Part shown: positions 9,028-17,726 of the stretch, piece after piece
How positions within the stretch are numbered: the stretch's first letter is position 1
How the letters are laid out: each line of letters starts with the position of its first letter
Notes under the pieces: generated by a model
What the model was told of the DNA's origin: nothing
Seen by the model: only the letters and a program-made list of their open reading frames with translations
Database searches by the model: none
Program-made: the position numbers and the translations under genes
NCBI RefSeq assembly: GCF_029360705.1
Contig: NZ_JARKMX010000001.1
Coordinates: 558,001 to 622,000 of the forward strand
Source: Paraflavitalea pollutisoli
Lineage (GTDB): Bacteria; Bacteroidota; Bacteroidia; Chitinophagales; Chitinophagaceae
Direction: 5' to 3'
Length of the DNA: 64,000 bases

Positions 9028-9483
9028 ATGGAATCGTACAATGCAATTACAGCCACAGCTACTCAGGGATCAGTCAGCAAGGTATTATATACAGGCAAAG
9101 TGACCATTACCGGTGGCCGGGAAGGCGCAGCGGTTAGTGAAGATGGACATCTTAATATCAGTCTCTCCACACCCGGTGGGCCTGGAAAAGGCACCAATCC
9201 GGAGCAACTCTTTGCCGCAGGCTGGTCGGCATGTTTTATTGGGGCTATGCGTCTCAATGCGCCCAAACTAGGTGTTGTAGTACCCGGCAATACGCATGTG
9301 GAAGCGGAGGTCGATCTTGCAACAGGAGATGCGGGATTCCGTCTGCAAGCCAGGCTGCAGGTTCACCTCCCGGGTTTGACGGTAGAGCAGGCAAAGGAAC
9401 TGGTAGAGGCCGCGCACCAAACCTGTCCATATTCCAAGGCAACACGGGGCAATATCAATGTCCGGATCGATGTCGCCGTATAG
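9028..9483 (+). CDS. Ohr-type organic hydroperoxide reductase (OsmC superfamily)
   Basis: Thiol peroxidase of 151 residues that reduces organic and fatty-acid hydroperoxides in the cytoplasm, typically recycled by lipoylated proteins. The two catalytic cysteines are present: Cys69 in WSACFIGAM and Cys133 in HQTCPYSKATRGN. The N-terminal YTGKVTITGGREG and the STPGGPGKGTNPEQLF segment (with the Arg/Glu region) are typical of Ohr rather than OsmC. Its length is normal for the family (about 140-150). A TAnnTTTG element precedes it, so it probably has its own promoter. No OhrR (MarR) gene is adjacent. The nearest regulator is HxlR. Confidence 0.93.
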   Translation: MESYNAITATATQGSVSKVLYTGKVTITGGREGAAVSEDGHLNISLSTPGGPGKGTNPEQLFAAGWSACFIGAMRLNAPKLGVVVPGNTHVEAEVDLATGDAGFRLQARLQVHLPGLTVEQAKELVEAAHQTCPYSKATRGNINVRIDVAV

Positions 9484-9529
9484 CGGTATACAGATAGAGG
9501 ATAGCATTAATCTATGAAGCAATAATGGC

Positions 9530-9537
9530 TAATTTTG
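9530..9537 (+). promoter_or_regulatory. Bacteroidota -7 element of kinase/LytTR pair 2
   Basis: TAATTTTG overlaps a potential TTG start at 9535. A promoter here means translation most likely begins at the ATG at 9583. Confidence 0.5.
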
Positions 9538-9582
9538 AGACTACAAGGCTTGCTGTTGCAGGTGAAAAATTTCCGCAAACGA

Positions 9583-10608
9583 ATGAAAAAGAAACCTGGA
9601 TTTAAGATATCACACGCTACGATCTGGATCAGCTCCCTCGTGCTGGGCTTGTTATCGTCTGTGCCACAGCTGGCTTCGCATCAATTCAATGCGGCAGAAG
9701 CGATCGTCAATGCTGCCATTACAGCTTCCTTCGCAGTGGTAATGTGGTATTTTAACATCTACATGCTGAACCGCCAAACCGATAAACCCCGTACTCAGCG
9801 AATTTCCTACAGCAGGCTGATCAGCAGTCTGGGTGTTGGTTTGGTGGTGATGCTGGCGCTAGCGTATATCCAGCAACTCATTTTGTCGCACATCAATTTT
9901 GGCCCTACGATGTTGATGGTCGAAGTGCGTGGCATTCTGATCAACCTGGTTTTCTATATGTTCCTTCACCTGCTGCAACAAAATTACGAGAACCAGCAGG
10001 TAAATATAGAGCTGGAGCAGATCAAGAATGATAACCTAAGCGCGCAGTATGAATTGCTGAAACAGCAGGTCAACCCGCATTTCCTCTTTAATAGCCTCAA
10101 CACCTTAAAGGCCATGGTCGATAGTGGTGATGAAGCAGCGGGCGACTTTATCATCAAGCTTTCCAACTTCTATCGCTTCACCCTGGAAAGTCGTAAGCTC
10201 GACCTGATCCATGTGCACGAAGAAATGGAGATACTCAATGCTTACCTGTACCTGCAAAAAGCCCGGTTCGATGACGGGTTTACTTTCAATAGCACCATCA
10301 GCAACAAGACCCTCCAATCGTTGATGCCGCCGTTTACGTTGCAACTATTGGTCGAAAACTGTATCAAACACAATGTAGTATCCCTGGCGAAGCCGTTGCA
10401 TATTCGAATTTATGAGGAAGAGGGTGTCCTGGTCGTGGAAAACCAGGTTCAATTGAAGTCGGGGGAGAACATCGAGTCATTGGGTGTGGGACTTAATAAC
10501 ATCGATTTGCGTTATCATCATCTCCTGCAAAAACACATCGGTATTGTTCAGAATGATCAACTTTTTCAAATAAAACTGCCACTGATCTATGAATATCATC
10601 ATCATTGA
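9583..10608 (+). CDS. LytS/YehU-type sensor histidine kinase (pair 2)
   Basis: Membrane histidine kinase of 341 residues. Four hydrophobic segments fill roughly 10-130. They are followed by a coiled coil and a PF06580 domain with the phosphoacceptor His166 in LLKQQVNPHFLFNSLNTLKA. The N-box LLVENCIKHNVV and G-box LGVGLNNIDLRYHHL are intact. The frame can be opened at a TTG 16 codons upstream, but a TAnnTTTG promoter element overlaps that codon, so the ATG at 9583 is used. The 3' end overlaps the response regulator by 20 bp. The sensor has no large extracytoplasmic domain, so it probably senses within the membrane. Confidence 0.93.
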   Translation: MKKKPGFKISHATIWISSLVLGLLSSVPQLASHQFNAAEAIVNAAITASFAVVMWYFNIYMLNRQTDKPRTQRISYSRLISSLGVGLVVMLALAYIQQLILSHINFGPTMLMVEVRGILINLVFYMFLHLLQQNYENQQVNIELEQIKNDNLSAQYELLKQQVNPHFLFNSLNTLKAMVDSGDEAAGDFIIKLSNFYRFTLESRKLDLIHVHEEMEILNAYLYLQKARFDDGFTFNSTISNKTLQSLMPPFTLQLLVENCIKHNVVSLAKPLHIRIYEEEGVLVVENQVQLKSGENIESLGVGLNNIDLRYHHLLQKHIGIVQNDQLFQIKLPLIYEYHHH

Positions 10609-11356
10609 AGACGAGTTGAAGACCGCCAAATCGCTGGAAAAGATCATTCTTGACAGCAGGCCTGGTGCGAAGATCGTTGGCCAGTACCAGAGCATTGTAA
10701 GTGCTGTGGAAGCCTTGTCGAACGGGCCTCAACCCGATCTGTTGTTTATGGATATCCAGCTGGCAGACGGATTGAGCTTTGAAATATTCAAGGCGGTGAA
10801 GATCACCTGTCCCGTGGTATTCTGTACCGCTTACGACGAATATTCTCTGGAGGCATTCAAAAACAATGGCGTGGACTATGTGCTGAAGCCGTTTTCGAAG
10901 ACAGATATACAAGAGGCACTCCGAAAGGTCGACGAGTTGAAGAACTTCTTTCAGCAAAAGGTAATGCCCGATCTGGGTGATCTTTTGTCGAAGCTGGGTG
11001 CGCCTGCGAGTACGGGTAAGACCAGCTTTCTCGTATTCATGAACCAGAAGTATAAGACCATACAGGTAGAGGACATTGCTTACTTCTGCATCCGCCATGA
11101 TGCAACCTGGATCGTTTGTTTTGACAAACAGCAATATGTTATCAACCAGTCCCTCGACCAGGTAACCAACGCCGTATCTCCCAAGCAGTTTTTCAGGCTC
11201 AACAGGCAGTACCTGATTAATTTTAAGGCGATCAAAGAAGTAGAGCCTTACTTTCTGCGTAAATTGTATGTGCGCCTGACGATCGAAACTGCCGATAAAT
11301 TACTCGTCAATAAAGAGAAGTCACATAGCTTTTTAAGCTGGATGGAAGAGCGCTGA
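10589..11356 (+). CDS. LytTR-family response regulator (pair 2)
   Basis: Response regulator of 255 residues. The receiver has acidic E7/D8, phosphoacceptor Asp55 in LLFMDIQLADG and Lys100 in YVLKPFS. The LytTR DNA-binding domain occupies about 145-250 (SFLVFMNQKYKTIQVEDIAYF to QFFRLNRQYLINFKAIKEV). It is coupled to the kinase gene by a 20-bp overlap. A hairpin terminator follows 26 bp after the stop, closing a two-gene operon. The target is unknown. The DUF1223 gene downstream has its own promoter element. Confidence 0.94.
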   Translation: MNIIIIEDELKTAKSLEKIILDSRPGAKIVGQYQSIVSAVEALSNGPQPDLLFMDIQLADGLSFEIFKAVKITCPVVFCTAYDEYSLEAFKNNGVDYVLKPFSKTDIQEALRKVDELKNFFQQKVMPDLGDLLSKLGAPASTGKTSFLVFMNQKYKTIQVEDIAYFCIRHDATWIVCFDKQQYVINQSLDQVTNAVSPKQFFRLNRQYLINFKAIKEVEPYFLRKLYVRLTIETADKLLVNKEKSHSFLSWMEER

Positions 11357-11382
11357 TCTTCCCGGCTATATATTCCGCTTTG

Positions 11383-11414
11383 GGCGTCGAAGTTGTCTGC
11401 TTCGGCGCCTTTTT
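11383..11414 (+). terminator. Terminator after kinase/LytTR pair 2
   Basis: Inverted repeat ggcgtcgaag / cttcggcgcc (one wobble pair) with a 7-nt loop, followed by five T residues. Confidence 0.8.
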
Positions 11415-11439
11415 GCTTATCTACCCTGCCAGCCACTGG

Positions 11440-11447
11440 TAATTTTG
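11440..11447 (+). promoter_or_regulatory. Bacteroidota -7 element of DUF1223 gene
   Basis: TAATTTTG, 22 bp upstream of the ATG at 11470. Confidence 0.5.
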
Positions 11448-11469
11448 GATTCAATAAAAATCAAAAGAA

Positions 11470-12243
11470 ATGAAATACGTAAAATTAGTGGCGATCGGAG
11501 CCAGTTTGGTGCTCACGCTCGCAGCGGGTGTAGTCGTTGCCAGAAACGCAGAGATAGCCGAGCCTGCACCGGCAGTGTCGGACAGCGGATTTGCGGTACT
11601 TGAATTGTTTACGTCGGAAGGTTGTTCCAGTTGTCCTCCGGCGGATGCGTTACTGGAACGGATAGCTAAGGAGTCTGCCGGAAAACCCGTATATGTTTTG
11701 GCCTATCATGTTGACTATTGGGATCGTCAGGGTTGGAAAGACATATTCAGCGATCACCGGTATTCGGAGAGACAATATGCTTACGGTCAACACCTCGGTG
11801 CCCAGGTATATACCCCACAGCTGGTGGTGAATGGAAATGCTGAAATGGTCGGGTCGGATGAATCCGCTGTGAAAGCAGAAGTCGCAAAAGCATTGAGCAG
11901 GCCTGCCATCGCCAACTTGCAGGCTACAGGACATGTGGACGGCAGTAAGTTGGCAGTAAGTTATGAGGTGACAGGTAAAACACAACGCAGCCGGCTTTTG
12001 ATCGCGTTTGTGCAGAAGCATGCCATCAGCAAAGTAGAGCGTGGCGAGAACGCTGGACGTACTTTGCCACATGCTCAGATTGTACGGGATTTCCGAACCT
12101 ACGATCTTAAGTCGGCCGCGACAGGTCAGGTCATGATATCCCTGCCTGCTGGATTCAATACGACAGAGTGGGAAGTGATCGGATTGGTGCAACAGGCAGG
12201 CGCCGGAGATGCAACAGCCGCCAGCCGCATAGCCATCGGTTAA
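11470..12243 (+). CDS. DUF1223-family exported thioredoxin-like protein
   Basis: Protein of 257 residues with an N-terminal hydrophobic segment (KLVAIGASLVLTLAAGVVVA) that should act as a signal peptide or anchor. The DUF1223 signature LELFTSEGCSSCPPADALL carries a CxxC pair (CSSC) like thioredoxin folds. VLAYHVDYWDRQGWKDIFSD and the VYTPQLVVNG (cis-Pro-like TPQ) segment follow, with a beta-rich C-terminal half. It is probably a periplasmic or membrane-tethered protein with a redox-active or structural CxxC. The physiological role of DUF1223 is not established. It is a single-gene unit with its own promoter element and a very strong terminator. Confidence 0.88.
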   Translation: MKYVKLVAIGASLVLTLAAGVVVARNAEIAEPAPAVSDSGFAVLELFTSEGCSSCPPADALLERIAKESAGKPVYVLAYHVDYWDRQGWKDIFSDHRYSERQYAYGQHLGAQVYTPQLVVNGNAEMVGSDESAVKAEVAKALSRPAIANLQATGHVDGSKLAVSYEVTGKTQRSRLLIAFVQKHAISKVERGENAGRTLPHAQIVRDFRTYDLKSAATGQVMISLPAGFNTTEWEVIGLVQQAGAGDATAASRIAIG

Positions 12244-12262
12244 GAAGCAGATGATCGTCAAT

Positions 12263-12308
12263 AGCAAAGCGAGCGTGTCAATTTGATTGGCACGCTCGCT
12301 TTGCTTTT
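12263..12308 (+). terminator. Strong intrinsic terminator after DUF1223 gene
   Basis: Perfect 15-bp inverted repeat agcaaagcgagcgtg / cacgctcgctttgct. The stem extends inward through a T:G pair and CAAT/ATTG to a 3-nt loop, and T residues follow. The remaining sequence up to 12463 shows no gene. Confidence 0.9.
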
Positions 12309-12463
12309 GGGCATTCTGCAGTAAATGAAACTGCCTGTACGATGTATGGTACGAGTTTTAACCAGCTTCCTGTTTTCTTAACAGTAATGTATTTATCAAT
12401 TGTAGTTCGCTCTATGAAGGCTACGTTGATTTCCGCCTGGGTGGCCACTTAGCATACCGCACA

Positions 12464-12492
12464 CAAAAAAGCCTGAGAGCTGATCTCAGGCT
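12464..12492 (-). terminator. Terminator of DoxX-like gene
   Basis: Inverted repeat agcctgaga / tctcaggct with a 5-nt loop. On the minus strand it is followed by a run of T residues (A-run 12464-12470 on plus). It lies 27 bp past the DoxX stop. Confidence 0.85.
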
Positions 12493-12518
12493 GTATCTAT
12501 TTGTTAATGGTTGAGCGC

Positions 12519-12953
12519 TTATACTGGTTTCCTGGTAGATGCCAAGGCCAGGGAAGCAGCGGATGAGGCATCTCCCTGGTAAGTGGCGGGATAGAGTTTT
12601 CTGAACATCGCATAAGTGGTAGCCACCATGGCAAAGGCGATGATGGCGTCTATCGTGGAAGCAAAGCCCAGTACACTTATCTTAGAGAAAAAGGCGAAAG
12701 TAATGTCGAAGAAGATGCCGGCAAACACCCACTCTTTCAAGCGCAGGAACTTGTTGGGAGTGAGCAGCACAGCGATGCCCGATAATTTGGCTACACCCAG
12801 CAGGTAGATGAAGTGGGTAGGATAACCGAGTTGCACGGTAATATCCCAAACGATAGGGTTACGGGTGAGCTCGAAAAAGCCGCTGGAACCGAACCAAAGT
12901 GAAGTCAAAGATACACCTGCCCAATAAATTGCTTTAACTGTTTTTTGTGTCAT
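12519..12953 (-). CDS. DoxX-like family membrane protein
   Basis: Small inner-membrane protein of 144 residues with four hydrophobic helices (AIYWAGVSLTSLWFGSSGFF; FIYLLGVAKLSGIAVLL; EWVFAGIFFDITFAFF; IDAIIAFAMVATTYAMF). The DoxX-like hallmark LGVAKLSGIAVLL with the following PNKFLRLKEWVFAG is present. Members are often co-regulated with quinone or redox-stress genes, but biochemical roles are poorly defined. The frame runs another 56 codons upstream without looking coding, so the ATG at 12953 (MTQKTVKAIYW) is preferred. It is a single gene with its own terminator. An RND operon lies upstream on the same strand behind a separate terminator. Confidence 0.82.
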   Translation of the reverse strand: MTQKTVKAIYWAGVSLTSLWFGSSGFFELTRNPIVWDITVQLGYPTHFIYLLGVAKLSGIAVLLTPNKFLRLKEWVFAGIFFDITFAFFSKISVLGFASTIDAIIAFAMVATTYAMFRKLYPATYQGDASSAASLALASTRKPV

Positions 12954-13066
12954 GGTATTGCGTTTTAATATTGATTGATGACACAAAGTTGCTGCGGAGC
13001 AAGCAACCGGCAGCTGTGAATACCAGCGAGGTGGACAAATACACCGCTGAAGTAGACAGGTATAAA

Positions 13067-13092
13067 AAAAGCCGACGCAGTGGCCGGCTTTT
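13067..13092 (-). terminator. Terminator of the RND efflux operon
   Basis: Inverted repeat aaagccg / cggcttt. On the minus strand it is followed by a T-run (A-run 13064-13070 on plus), about 20 bp past the TolC-like gene's stop. Confidence 0.7.
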
Positions 13093-13111
13093 ACTACTGG
13101 ATAGACACTTA

Positions 13112-14545
13112 TTATTTCCAACCGCCACCGAGATTCCTGTAGATATTCACTACAGCATTCAGTTGTTGTTTCTTTGTTTCAATCAATTCAAGCTTCGCTT
13201 CGAGCGCATCCCGCTGGGTCAGCAATACTTCTAAGTAATCGGCCCGCGCATTTTTGAACAGGTCGTTCGAAATGTCGATTGACCGTGTCAGCGCATTGAC
13301 CTGTTTGGTCTTCAGGTCATAGCTCTTTTCCAGGTTGCCAATATTGGATAGCTGTGTAGCTACTTCCACGTAGGCATTGAGAATACTACGTTCGTAGTTG
13401 TACATCGCCTGCACCTGTTTGGCATTAGCTGTATAGAATTCGGCCTTGATCGCATTCTTGTTGATCAACGGACCTGCCAGATCGCCAGCCAGGTTATAGA
13501 GCAATGATTCCGGCAGCCGGAAAAAATAGGAGGGCTTAAAGGCTTGCAAACCCAATGCTGCTGTAATACCAACAGATGGATAAAACTCGGCACGGGCAAC
13601 TTTTACATCCAATTTGGCCGCCACCAATTCCAGCTCAGCCTGTCGGATGTCGGGACGATTGGCGAGTAGCTGGGAGGGAATGCCTGTATTGACAACTGCA
13701 GGTAATACGTCCAATAAGCTGCCCTGCTCCCGTTCGATGGGCTGCGGGAAGCGACCAAGCAGAAAGTTTATCCTGTTTTCCGTTTCCTTGACCTTCTGCA
13801 GGATATCATACTCGAGGCTTTGTGATTTCAACACTTCCGCTTCAAACTTCTGTACCGCTAATTCTGTAGCCCGCGCGGCTTCTTTCTGTATCTTAACTAT
13901 ACCCAGGGCATTCTGCTGTAACGCGATATTCTGCTTTACGATCGCTAATTGGTTATCGAGGGCGAGCAACTCATAATAAGAATTGGCCACCTCTGCTACC
14001 AGGTTGGTCAATACAAAGTTTTTGCCTTCCACTGTAGAGAGATAACGGGTAATGGCTGCTTGCTTGGCATTGCGCAGCTTTTTCCAGATGTCTACTTCCC
14101 AGTTGGCAAATACCGCTGCTGTAAAGTCGGTGAGTGGGTCGGGCACTTCCTTGCCAGGAGTGATCTCTGTAGAGGCGTCACCGGCACCCTGGCTGGTATA
14201 GCGGCCTACCTTTTCCACGCCCACGCCAGCCCGCGCTCCCACGGTGGGGAGCAGGGGCTGTTGCCGCATGCGAATATCATTACGAGCGATCTCGATCTCC
14301 TGCAAGGTGATCATCAACTCCTGGTTATTTTTCAGGGCAGTGTCGATCAACTTCAAAAGATTCTTGTCGGTGAAATAGTTGCGCCAGTCGATGGCCGCTG
14401 TATTGGTCGTGTCCTGCTTATTGTCGAAAGCAGTGGGCACTGTTTTATTCGCTTCCCGTATGGTTACTGCCGGAGCCTTGCAGCTGGCAACAGCCAGAAA
14501 AAAGCCTGCAGCAACCAGGACGGGGTATATCCTGCTGTTAAACAT
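13112..14545 (-). CDS. TolC/OprM-like outer-membrane efflux lipoprotein
   Basis: Outer-membrane channel of a tripartite RND efflux pump, 477 residues. A lipoprotein signal ends in FFLAVASC with Cys22 as the lipid anchor. The mature part has the duplicated outer-membrane-factor helical hairpins: NNQELMITLQEIEIARNDI, LVAEVANSYYELLALDNQLA, the RPDIRQAELELVAAKLDVKVA segment typical of NodT/OprM proteins, and NARADYLEVLLTQRDALEAKL. It is the last gene of a three-gene operon (adaptor, pump, channel). Its start overlaps the pump gene's stop by 8 bp, so it is translationally coupled. Confidence 0.95.
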   Translation of the reverse strand: MFNSRIYPVLVAAGFFLAVASCKAPAVTIREANKTVPTAFDNKQDTTNTAAIDWRNYFTDKNLLKLIDTALKNNQELMITLQEIEIARNDIRMRQQPLLPTVGARAGVGVEKVGRYTSQGAGDASTEITPGKEVPDPLTDFTAAVFANWEVDIWKKLRNAKQAAITRYLSTVEGKNFVLTNLVAEVANSYYELLALDNQLAIVKQNIALQQNALGIVKIQKEAARATELAVQKFEAEVLKSQSLEYDILQKVKETENRINFLLGRFPQPIEREQGSLLDVLPAVVNTGIPSQLLANRPDIRQAELELVAAKLDVKVARAEFYPSVGITAALGLQAFKPSYFFRLPESLLYNLAGDLAGPLINKNAIKAEFYTANAKQVQAMYNYERSILNAYVEVATQLSNIGNLEKSYDLKTKQVNALTRSIDISNDLFKNARADYLEVLLTQRDALEAKLELIETKKQQLNAVVNIYRNLGGGWK

Positions 14546-17500
14546 TGTGATCGATTTCTTCAGTTAACGGATTTTCTTCTTCTTCCTTTATGAATCTTCT
14601 TCTCGCCGCGATCTTACCAAATATGTAGTAAAGACCAGGTATGATCAATACCCCGAAAATGGTACCGAACAACATACCTCCTAAGGCGGCTGTACCAATT
14701 GTTCTGTTGCCGATCTTACCGGGACCGGAGGCAAAGACCAATGGGATCAGACCAGCGATAAAGGCAAAGGAAGTCATCAGGATGGGGCGGAAACGCACCT
14801 TCGCACCTTCCATGGCTGCTTCCAGTACCGTAGACCCTGACCGGTGTTTCTGCACGGCAAACTCGACGATCAGTACGGCATTTTTACCCAACAGACCAAT
14901 CAGCATGACCATGGCTACCTGGGCGTAGATATTGTTCTCCAGTCCGGTTAACTTCAATAACAGGAAGGCGCCGAAGATGCCTGCCGGCAGTGATAGGATC
15001 ACCGACAATGGCAGAATGAAGCTTTCGTATTGGGCAGCGAGGATCAGGTATACGAACCCTAGACAGATCAGGAAGATATACACCGCCTGGTTGCCTTGCG
15101 CCACTTCGTCTTTGGAGATACCAGCCCAGTCGATACCGTAACCGCGTGGCAGCGTTTTCTGTGCTACCTCGTTGATCACTTTGATGGCCGTACCACTACT
15201 GTATCCCGGCGCCGCAGCACCGCTGATTTCCGACGCGGTATACATATTGTGACGCGTAATTTCCGATAGACCATATACCTTCTCCATCTTCATAAAGGCT
15301 GAGAAGGGCACCATTTCCTCTTTGTCATTCTTCACGTAGAGTTTCAGGATGTCGTCGGGCAGTGCGCGGTATTGGGGCGCTGCCTGTACAATCACCTTAT
15401 ACTGCCGGCCAAACTTAATAAAGCTGATCTCATAGTTACTACCCAACAGCGTAGAAAGGGTGTTCATCGCATTGTCGATGCTTACCCCTTTTTGCTGGGC
15501 TATATCATTGTCGACCTTCAGCATGTATTGCGGGAAGCTGGCGCTGTAGAAACTGAAGACGGAAGAAAGCTCCTTGCGTTTGCTGAGTTCTTTCACAAAG
15601 TCATTACTCACCGTTTCCATTTTCTTGTAATCGCCCGAACCGGCTTTGTCCAGCAACCGCAATTCGAAACCTCCCGCGGCGCCATAACCAGGTACGGCTG
15701 GTGGTTGGAAGAATTCGATGTTGGCACCGGCGATATCCTTCGATTTCTTTTCCAGTTCCTCGATGATCTCCGTTACGGAATGTTTCCGCTCTTCCCAGGG
15801 TTTTAGGTTGATCAAACAGGTACCTGAGTTGGCGCCGGTACCTTCCGTCAGGATCTCGTATCCCGCCAGTGATGAAACAGAAGATACGCCATCCACTTCC
15901 TCACAGATCTTTTGTAATCTTTCTGCGATCTCGTTGGTCCTTTCCAGCGAAGACCCGGGAGGCGTTTGAATGATGGCGTAGAACATGCCCTGGTCCTCGT
16001 TCGGGATAAAACCGGAAGGCACTTTGCCATTCAGGAAATAGATGCCCGCACAGAAGGCGCCCAACATGAGGAAGGTAACCAGGCGTCGGTTGACGATCTT
16101 CCCGAGTATGCTCGTATACTTATTGGAAGCACGGTTGAAAGAATTGTTGAACCCGTCGATGAATTTATCTACCGGTGATTTCTTTTTCTTTTTACCATGC
16201 ATGTTCTTCAATATCATAGCGCAAAGCGCGGGTGTCAGGGTCAGCGCCACGACACCGGAAAGAATGATCGCAGTGGCCATGGTGATGGAGAATTGGCGGT
16301 AGAAGATACCCACCGGTCCCGACATGAAAGCCACTGGGATAAACACTGCTGCCATGATAAAGGTGATGGCGATGATGGCACCGGCAATCTCGTGCATGGC
16401 TTTCTTCGTGGCTTTGAAGGCGGACAGGTGTTCTTCCTCCATCTTGGCGTGCACCGCTTCGATCACCACGATCGCATCATCCACCACCACACCGATGGCC
16501 AGTACCAGCGCAAACAGGGTGATGAGGTTGAGCGTGATGCCGAAGAACTGCATGAAGAGGAAGGTGCCGATCAATGACACCGGCACAGCCATGGCCGGGA
16601 TCAGGGTAGAACGCCAGTCACCAAGGAACAGGAATACCACAATACCTACCAGGATGAAGGCCTCCACCAACGTGTGCACCACTTTCTCGATCGAAGCATC
16701 GAGGAACTTCGATACGTCATAGCTGATCTCGTACTCCATACCTTTCGGGAACGAGTTGGCCTGAATCTCTTTCATCTTGGCCTTCACGTTCTTGATTACC
16801 TGGCTGGCATTACTTCCGTACGATTGCTTCAATACGATCGCCGCAGACGGTTTGCCATTCAGGTTGGAGTAGATATCGTACATAGAACTGCCAAACTCAA
16901 CCTCTGCCACATCCTTCAGGCGAAGCAGTTCGCCATTGGGATTGGAGCGAAGTACGACATTTTCATATTGCTCTTTGGTGGTAAAACGTCCTGAGTATTT
17001 CAATACATACTCGAAAGACTGTGACCGTTTACCCGAGCTTTCGCCCGTTTTGCCGGGTGATGCTTCCAGGCTCTGGTCACTCAATGCCTTCATCACTTCC
17101 TCGGCAGAGATCTTGTAGGCCAGCATACGGTCGGGCTTGAGCCAGATCCGCATGGCATACTCACGATTACCCAGGATATCGGCATAACCTACGCCATCCA
17201 CCCGTTTCAACTCGGAAAGGATATTGATGTCGGCGAAGTTGAACAGGAACTTCTGGTCGGTATTGGGATCGTCGCTATACAGGTTGATGTACATCAACAT
17301 GTTCGACTCTTCGCGGGTGATCTTTACCCCTTCCCGTACGACGAGTGGTGGTAGTTTGTTGACTACGGAAGCCACCCTGTTCTGTACGTTGAGAGATGCT
17401 ACGTTGGGGTCGGTGCCGAGGTTGAATACTACCTGGATGGTAGCTTCTCCATCGTTACCGGCATCTGATGCCATGTATTTCATCCCTGGTACGCCATTGA

Positions 17501-17705
17501 TGGCTCTTTCCAGGGGAATAACTACCGATTTGATCATCAACTCGCCATTCGCTCCGGGATATTCGGCCACCACGTTTACCTTGGGCGGTGAAATAGAGGG
17601 AAACTGTGTTACGGGTAACTGTGTGATGGACAATATGCCCAGGAATACGATGATGAGGGATATCACTATAGACAGCACCGGTCGCTGTATAAACTTATTA
17701 AACAT
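14538..17705 (-). CDS. RND-superfamily efflux pump, AcrB/HAE1 type
   Basis: Inner-membrane proton-driven drug/hydrophobe exporter of 1055 residues, full length for the HAE1 class. The N-terminal FIQRPVLSIVISLIIVFLG is typical. TM4 carries the proton-relay acidic pair in VLAIGVVVDDAIVVIEAV, and the central loop has GFIPNEDQGMFYAIIQTPPG. The C-terminal repeat carries GLLGKNAVLIVEF with the relay Lys, and RFRPILMTSFAFIAGLIPL. Two large periplasmic loops are present. It is the second gene of the operon, 21 bp after the adaptor and overlapping the channel gene. The substrates cannot be told from sequence. No TetR repressor is adjacent. Confidence 0.97.
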   Translation of the reverse strand: MFNKFIQRPVLSIVISLIIVFLGILSITQLPVTQFPSISPPKVNVVAEYPGANGELMIKSVVIPLERAINGVPGMKYMASDAGNDGEATIQVVFNLGTDPNVASLNVQNRVASVVNKLPPLVVREGVKITREESNMLMYINLYSDDPNTDQKFLFNFADINILSELKRVDGVGYADILGNREYAMRIWLKPDRMLAYKISAEEVMKALSDQSLEASPGKTGESSGKRSQSFEYVLKYSGRFTTKEQYENVVLRSNPNGELLRLKDVAEVEFGSSMYDIYSNLNGKPSAAIVLKQSYGSNASQVIKNVKAKMKEIQANSFPKGMEYEISYDVSKFLDASIEKVVHTLVEAFILVGIVVFLFLGDWRSTLIPAMAVPVSLIGTFLFMQFFGITLNLITLFALVLAIGVVVDDAIVVIEAVHAKMEEEHLSAFKATKKAMHEIAGAIIAITFIMAAVFIPVAFMSGPVGIFYRQFSITMATAIILSGVVALTLTPALCAMILKNMHGKKKKKSPVDKFIDGFNNSFNRASNKYTSILGKIVNRRLVTFLMLGAFCAGIYFLNGKVPSGFIPNEDQGMFYAIIQTPPGSSLERTNEIAERLQKICEEVDGVSSVSSLAGYEILTEGTGANSGTCLINLKPWEERKHSVTEIIEELEKKSKDIAGANIEFFQPPAVPGYGAAGGFELRLLDKAGSGDYKKMETVSNDFVKELSKRKELSSVFSFYSASFPQYMLKVDNDIAQQKGVSIDNAMNTLSTLLGSNYEISFIKFGRQYKVIVQAAPQYRALPDDILKLYVKNDKEEMVPFSAFMKMEKVYGLSEITRHNMYTASEISGAAAPGYSSGTAIKVINEVAQKTLPRGYGIDWAGISKDEVAQGNQAVYIFLICLGFVYLILAAQYESFILPLSVILSLPAGIFGAFLLLKLTGLENNIYAQVAMVMLIGLLGKNAVLIVEFAVQKHRSGSTVLEAAMEGAKVRFRPILMTSFAFIAGLIPLVFASGPGKIGNRTIGTAALGGMLFGTIFGVLIIPGLYYIFGKIAARRRFIKEEEENPLTEEIDHNV

Positions 17706-17726
17706 TGCTACGCTATTAGGATTTAT

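Noticed and set aside
9535-9582. TTG start for kinase 2, adding 16 residues
   Set aside because: A TAnnTTTG promoter element overlaps the TTG, and ATG 9583 starts with a normal MKKK N-terminus.
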